From an uncultured Opitutia bacterium (lineage in GTDB: Bacteria; Verrucomicrobiota; Verrucomicrobiia; Opitutales; UBA953): a DNA stretch of 64,000 nucleotides. The notes below the pieces were generated by a model. The model did no database searches, was not told the DNA's origin, and was given only the letters and a program-made list of their open reading frames with translations. Shown one piece after another: positions 59,780 through 64,000 of the stretch. Location of the stretch: assembly GCA_903840355.1 (NCBI GenBank), contig CAIMFJ010000002.1, positions 1 through 64,000 of the forward strand, read 5' to 3'. The stretch's first letter is position 1; every line of letters begins with the position of its first letter. The position numbers were made by a program, and so were the translations under genes.

Positions 59780-61588
59780 ATGTCCAAAAAGCCTGCCGCT
59801 AAATCCTCTAAGACCAACACTGCCTCCACCACTTCCGCCCAAACGGGTGGCAAGATGCGCGGCTGCGATGTCATGGTACGTTGCTTAGAAAACTTAGGCG
59901 TCGACACGATTTTCGCTTACCCCGGTGGCGCTTCGATGGAGTTGCACCAAGGGCTGACGCGTTCGAAAAAAATCCGCACCATCTTGCCCCGCCACGAACA
60001 AGGCGGTGCCTTCATGGCCCACGGTTACGCGCGCTCGACGGGTAAAGTCGGCGTGTGCATGGCGACCTCAGGTCCCGGTGCCACGAACTTAGTCACGGCC
60101 ATCGCCGATGCACACATGGATAGCATCCCGCTCATCTGCATCACGGGCCAAGTTTACCAACAATTCATCGGTCGCGCGGCTTTCCAAGAAACCGACTTCT
60201 ACGGCATGACGTTGCCGATCGTGAAGCACTCGTTCTTGGTACTCGATTACAACGAGCTGCCGAGCGTGATGTACAAGGCTTTCAAAATTGCCACGACGGG
60301 TCGCCCTGGTCCCGTGGTGATCGATATCCCCAAAGACGTGCAACAACACGAGTGGGTACCGGTCTTCCCGAAGTCGCTGGACGACGTGGAAATCCCTGGT
60401 CTGCAAGTGCCCCCGAAAGCGGCCGACAGCGAATTTGAAACGGTCCTGAAGTTAATCGAGAAAGCCCGTCAGCCCGTGCTCTACATCGGCGGCGGCATCC
60501 TCTCGGGCCATGCCCATGCGGAATTGCGTGCTTTTGCCGAAGCCACCGGCATCCCCGTCGCTTCGACGCTCATGGGTCTCGGAGCCTTCCCAGCCAATCA
60601 CCCCCAATCGCTTTACTGGTACGGTATGCACGGCACGGTGGCTGGCAACTGGGCGGTTTGTAAGAGCGACTTGCTCATTGCCCTCGGAGCTCGCTTCGAC
60701 GACCGCATCACTGGGGCTATCGAAAAATTTGCGCCCGACGCCACGATTGTCCACGTCGACATCGACCGCTCCGAACACCAAAAGAATAAATTCGCAGACT
60801 ACCCGATCCACTCCGACGTCAAACATGCGCTGGCTCGTTTGCTCGCGTTGACGAAAAAGAATTTCAAGAAACCCGACCTGACGGAGTGGTACAAAACCAT
60901 CAACGGCTGGAAGAAGCAGCATCCTTTCCCCTTCAGTTACGACCACTCGAAGACCCCGCACATCTTGCCTCAAGAAGCGGTGCAAACGCTCTTCGAAGAA
61001 ACCAAGGGCAATGCGATTATCTCCACGGGCGTGGGCCAACACCAGATGTGGGCTCCGCAGTATTACCAATTTAATCAACCGCGCACCTTCGTGAGCTCGC
61101 TCGGTGCGGGCACGATGGGCTTCGGCCTCCCCGCTGCCATCGGCGCCAAAGTCGCTTGCCCTAACAAGCAAGTCATCGACATCGACGGCGACGGTTCGTT
61201 CTTAATGAACATCCAAGAGTTGGCGTGCATGAAGATCGAAAAGATTAACGCCAAGGTCTTGCTCTTGAACAACCAACACTTGGGCATGGTGGTGCAGTGG
61301 GAAGACCGCTTCTACGCGGGCGTCCGCGGCCACACCATCCTCGGTGATGCCTCTAATATCGGTAGCCCCGACAACCTCGGCGGCCTCTACCCCGACTTCG
61401 TTAAAATCGCCAACGGCTTCGGCATCAAAGCCCGTCAAGTCACCAAGCGCAGCGAACTCCGCGAAGCGATTCGCGAAATGCTCGCCCACGACGGTCCTTA
61501 CCTGCTCGACGTGGTCGTGCCCTACACGGAGCACGTCTTGCCGTTCATCCCGCAGAAGAAGTCGGCGATGGAAATCCTCACGGACTAA
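59780..61588 (+). CDS. ilvB: Acetolactate synthase, large (catalytic) subunit
   Basis: A 602-residue thiamine diphosphate and FAD enzyme that joins two pyruvates to acetolactate, or pyruvate and 2-oxobutyrate, in valine, leucine and isoleucine synthesis. [15 protein letters not shown] holds the catalytic Glu73. The ThDP-binding motif starts at GDGSF (residues 470-474) and ends at NN (497-498). The middle FAD-type domain ([17 protein letters not shown]) is intact, which marks the biosynthetic rather than the FAD-free catabolic enzyme. I start at [10 protein letters not shown] (59780); a start nine codons upstream would add a Pro/Leu-rich stretch. The first 25 residues are a Lys/Thr/Ser-rich tail. 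No small regulatory subunit gene (ilvN) follows; the next gene, trxB, is on the other strand. Confidence 0.95.
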   Translation: MSKKPAAKSSKTNTASTTSAQTGGKMRGCDVMVRCLENLGVDTIFAYPGGASMELHQGLTRSKKIRTILPRHEQGGAFMAHGYARSTGKVGVCMATSGPGATNLVTAIADAHMDSIPLICITGQVYQQFIGRAAFQETDFYGMTLPIVKHSFLVLDYNELPSVMYKAFKIATTGRPGPVVIDIPKDVQQHEWVPVFPKSLDDVEIPGLQVPPKAADSEFETVLKLIEKARQPVLYIGGGILSGHAHAELRAFAEATGIPVASTLMGLGAFPANHPQSLYWYGMHGTVAGNWAVCKSDLLIALGARFDDRITGAIEKFAPDATIVHVDIDRSEHQKNKFADYPIHSDVKHALARLLALTKKNFKKPDLTEWYKTINGWKKQHPFPFSYDHSKTPHILPQEAVQTLFEETKGNAIISTGVGQHQMWAPQYYQFNQPRTFVSSLGAGTMGFGLPAAIGAKVACPNKQVIDIDGDGSFLMNIQELACMKIEKINAKVLLLNNQHLGMVVQWEDRFYAGVRGHTILGDASNIGSPDNLGGLYPDFVKIANGFGIKARQVTKRSELREAIREMLAHDGPYLLDVVVPYTEHVLPFIPQKKSAMEILTD

Positions 61589-61639
61589 CCGTCCGCAAGC
61601 ATTCCCGTCGACGACCAACGCAGGCTAACCGTTCACGCC

Positions 61640-62566
61640 TTAAGCGTGTTCGGCTAACCAGCGCTCGGCTTCAATCGCGGCGCGGCAACCCATGCCCGCC
61701 GCCGTGATGGCTTGGCGGTAAACGTGATCAGCGCAATCCCCGGCGACGAATACGCCCGGCACGCGCGTGCTCACGGTGTTGTCACCCGCCACAAAATAAC
61801 CGTTCTCGTCCACTTCCAACGCCGGCGTGAAAGCCTGCGAATTAGGAATGTGTCCGATGGCAATAAACACGCATTTACAGGGCAAATCTTGCACCGCACC
61901 GGCGGCGTTTTTCACGCGCAGGGAGTGCACTTTGCCATCGGCCCCGCCGACGATTTCCTGCGGGGTGCAATTCAAGGCGAGTTCGATTTTAGGGTGCGAC
62001 TTCACGCGTTGCACCATGATTTCCGACGCGCGGAATTTATCGCGACGGTGCACTAAATAAACCTTCGAAGCAAAACGCGTCAGAAAGAGCGCCTCTTCGC
62101 AAGCCGAGTCGCCGCCACCCACCACGGCCACGGGCACATCGCGGTAAAAAGCGCCATCGCACGTCGCACAGGTCGTGACGCCATTGCCGCCGTAGTATTG
62201 TTTTTCGCCCGGGATACCCATGAAGCGAGGCGAAGCCCCGGTGGCGATGATGACCGCCTGGGCTTCGTAGGTCGCTTCGCCACCGACCAGTTTCTTGACC
62301 GGACCCGAGAAATCCACCCGCTCGATACGATCGAAGGCAAAACGAGTCCCAAAACGCTCGGCCTGTGCTTTCATATTAGAAATCAGTTCGCTGCCATCCA
62401 CCCCGTGGACAAAGCCCGGGAAGTTCTCGACCTCCGAGGTCGTGGTTAATTGACCGCCCGGCTGGGCACCTTCGAGGACGAGGGGGGTCAGCCCCGCCCG
62501 GGCTGCATAAATCGCGGCGGTGAGGCCTGCACAGCCCGTACCAAGGATTAAAACGTGTTCTGCCAT
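61640..62566 (-). CDS. trxB: Thioredoxin reductase
   Basis: A 308-residue NADPH-dependent flavoenzyme that reduces thioredoxin in the cytoplasm. It has the FAD motif [17 protein letters not shown] (residues 9-25), GGQL, the redox pair CATC (133-136) followed by DGAFYRD, the NADPH motif [10 protein letters not shown] (150-159), HRRDKFRAS (173-181) and the late FAD motif VFVAGDCAD. The start MAEHVLIL at 62566 fits the family; the frame allows five more residues upstream. The first motif has Cys12 where Pro is usual. It is convergent with ilvB (51 bases) and divergent from secA (126 bases). Confidence 0.96.
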   Translation of the reverse strand: MAEHVLILGTGCAGLTAAIYAARAGLTPLVLEGAQPGGQLTTTSEVENFPGFVHGVDGSELISNMKAQAERFGTRFAFDRIERVDFSGPVKKLVGGEATYEAQAVIIATGASPRFMGIPGEKQYYGGNGVTTCATCDGAFYRDVPVAVVGGGDSACEEALFLTRFASKVYLVHRRDKFRASEIMVQRVKSHPKIELALNCTPQEIVGGADGKVHSLRVKNAAGAVQDLPCKCVFIAIGHIPNSQAFTPALEVDENGYFVAGDNTVSTRVPGVFVAGDCADHVYRQAITAAGMGCRAAIEAERWLAEHA

Positions 62567-62692
62567 GGGTGTAACTACCATCTTGAGGTCTCTAGGCCCA
62601 TCGCAAGGCCGAAAATCCCATCGTGAACAACCTCAGACAAGGCTTGCCCCAGGGGGGCGGGTCGGGGTTTGCTCCTGCCTGCGACCGGACCT

Positions 62693-64000
62693 ATGTTTCT
62701 CAGCATCCTCAAGCTCTTTGCAGGCAGCCACAATCGGAGTTTCCTCCGGAAGTGCGCGCCCCTCGTCAAGCGCATCAACGCCCTCGAAGTCGAGTACCAA
62801 GGTCTCTCCGATGAGGCCTTACGTTCTAAGACGACCGAGTTCAAAAATCGCCTGGCCCAAGGCGAAACGTTAGATGACCTCTTGCCCGAAGCGTTTGCCG
62901 TCGTCAAAAACGCCGCCCGCCGCTTGTGCGGTACGAAGGCCATCGTCTGCGAACATGAACTGACCTGGCAAATGGTGCACTTCGATGTGCAACTCATCGG
63001 CGGGATGGCCCTCCACCAAAAGATGATCGCCGAAATGGCGACGGGTGAAGGTAAAACGCTGGTCGCCACCCTCCCCCTCTACCTCAACGCGCTGACGGGG
63101 CGTAATTGCCAATTGGTGACGGTGAATGATTACCTCGCCCGACGCGACTCGGAGTGGATGGGGCACTTGTTCCGCTGGTTAGGCCTCACGGTGGGTTGTA
63201 TCCAAAATCAGATGCCCCCCGAAGAGCGGCAACAAGCCTACGCGTGCGATATCACCTACGGCACGGCTTCGGAATTTGGTTTCGATTACCTGCGCGATAA
63301 CGGCATGGCACTCTCGCAAGGCGAACAAGTCCAACGCGAGCACTACTACTGCATCGTCGACGAAATCGACTCCATCCTCATCGACGAAGCCCGCACGCCG
63401 CTGATTATTTCCGGCCCCGTCGCCGAAGAACGCGAACCCGCTTTCCCCCGCCTCAAAGACGCGGTGAAAATGCTCTTCGAACATCAGATGCGCTTGATCA
63501 CGCGCTTGATCAACGAAGCCTCACAAGAATTAAGCCAAGTTCCCGATAACAAAGACCCCGAGCCCGACACGCTCGATAAACTCTGGCTCGCCGCCAACGG
63601 CATGCCGCGCAACCGCGTATTCCTGCGTCTGATGGAAAATGGCCGCTGGCGCAAACTGCTCGAGAAATACGAAGGGATTCTCGCGAGCGAAATGGAAAAG
63701 GATCGCCGCTACCACCTCAAGGAGCGCCTCTACTTCACCGTCAGCGAACGCAACCACGAGTCCGACTTAACGCAACTCGGTCGCGACACCTTGCGACCCG
63801 GCAACCCCGATGCGTTCGTCTTGCCCGACCTGCCCACGCGCTACGTCGAACTAGACAAAGACGAATCCCTCACGCCCGAACAACGCAGCGCCCTGCGCTC
63901 CGAAGCGGAAGCGGCTTACATTCAAGTCTCTGAAGAAATTCACGCCATCGGCCAACTCCTCAAGGCCTACGGCCTCTACGAACGCGACAAGCATTACGTC
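62693..64000 (+). CDS. secA: Preprotein translocase ATPase SecA, N-terminal part, runs off window
   Basis: The first 436 residues of SecA, the motor that drives unfolded preproteins through SecYEG. The Walker A motif is ATGEGKT (116-122). The Walker B / DEAD box is DEID (223-226), followed by [31 protein letters not shown] (189-203) is also typical. After ISGP the preprotein cross-linking domain is longer than in E. coli by roughly 80 residues and rich in charged helices, as I recall for Opitutae. The window ends just after ERDKHYV, where the family continues into the second half of the motor. No strong ribosome binding site is seen. This is the motor expected to export the signal-peptide proteins in this window. 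Confidence 0.97.
   Translation, partial: MFLSILKLFAGSHNRSFLRKCAPLVKRINALEVEYQGLSDEALRSKTTEFKNRLAQGETLDDLLPEAFAVVKNAARRLCGTKAIVCEHELTWQMVHFDVQLIGGMALHQKMIAEMATGEGKTLVATLPLYLNALTGRNCQLVTVNDYLARRDSEWMGHLFRWLGLTVGCIQNQMPPEERQQAYACDITYGTASEFGFDYLRDNGMALSQGEQVQREHYYCIVDEIDSILIDEARTPLIISGPVAEEREPAFPRLKDAVKMLFEHQMRLITRLINEASQELSQVPDNKDPEPDTLDKLWLAANGMPRNRVFLRLMENGRWRKLLEKYEGILASEMEKDRRYHLKERLYFTVSERNHESDLTQLGRDTLRPGNPDAFVLPDLPTRYVELDKDESLTPEQRSALRSEAEAAYIQVSEEIHAIGQLLKAYGLYERDKHYV

Noticed and set aside
60452-61171. Minus-strand frame of 239 codons opposite ilvB
   Set aside because: Antisense shadow of ilvB with no recognisable domain.

Overview
The window looks like part of a chromosome from Verrucomicrobiota, most probably class Opitutae. 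This is an inference from three things: a giant autotransporter-associated beta-strand repeat protein, a SecA with an enlarged region after its DEID box, and a secreted sulfatase beside ordinary GC-rich housekeeping genes. No rRNA, tRNA or CRISPR array was seen.

Layout. Positions 1-51684 are one reading frame on the minus strand. It starts at an ATG at 51684, with an in-frame stop four codons upstream, and it is still open at position 1. That gives at least 17,228 codons of a secreted repeat protein whose C-terminus lies outside the window. It has a signal peptide, then very many beta-helix type repeats built around an A/G-N-T-Y-T-G turn and a T-K-x-G-S/T-G turn. Several other modules are set into these repeats: two PA14-like domains, more than twenty copies of a G-M-x-V-x-G / I-P-x-G-T / I-T-A-I module (some in tandem), GGW/GGY modules, and one GTGY-type module.

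Positions 51685-53533 are an intergenic region with a REPIN array and its likely mobiliser. Five two-hairpin units carry inverted GTAG feet. They surround a REP-associated tyrosine transposase (RAYT) gene whose TAG stop codon is part of the GTAG foot of the next unit. A strong intrinsic terminator for ppdK closes the region, and its stem is nearly the same as the REP stem.

Positions 53534-64000 are compact housekeeping DNA. In order they hold ppdK (pyruvate phosphate dikinase, minus), two small single-span membrane proteins (minus; the 45-residue one is newly called here), thiD (plus), a secreted sulfatase (minus), ilvB (plus), trxB (minus) and the first 436 codons of secA (plus, running off the window). 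These genes serve central carbon metabolism, thiamine and branched-chain amino acid synthesis, redox balance and protein export. They do not form one operon. SecA is the export motor that a signal-peptide-bearing giant protein would be expected to use for the inner membrane step.

All readings were made by eye. Domain names inside the giant protein rest on motif recognition, not on a profile search.
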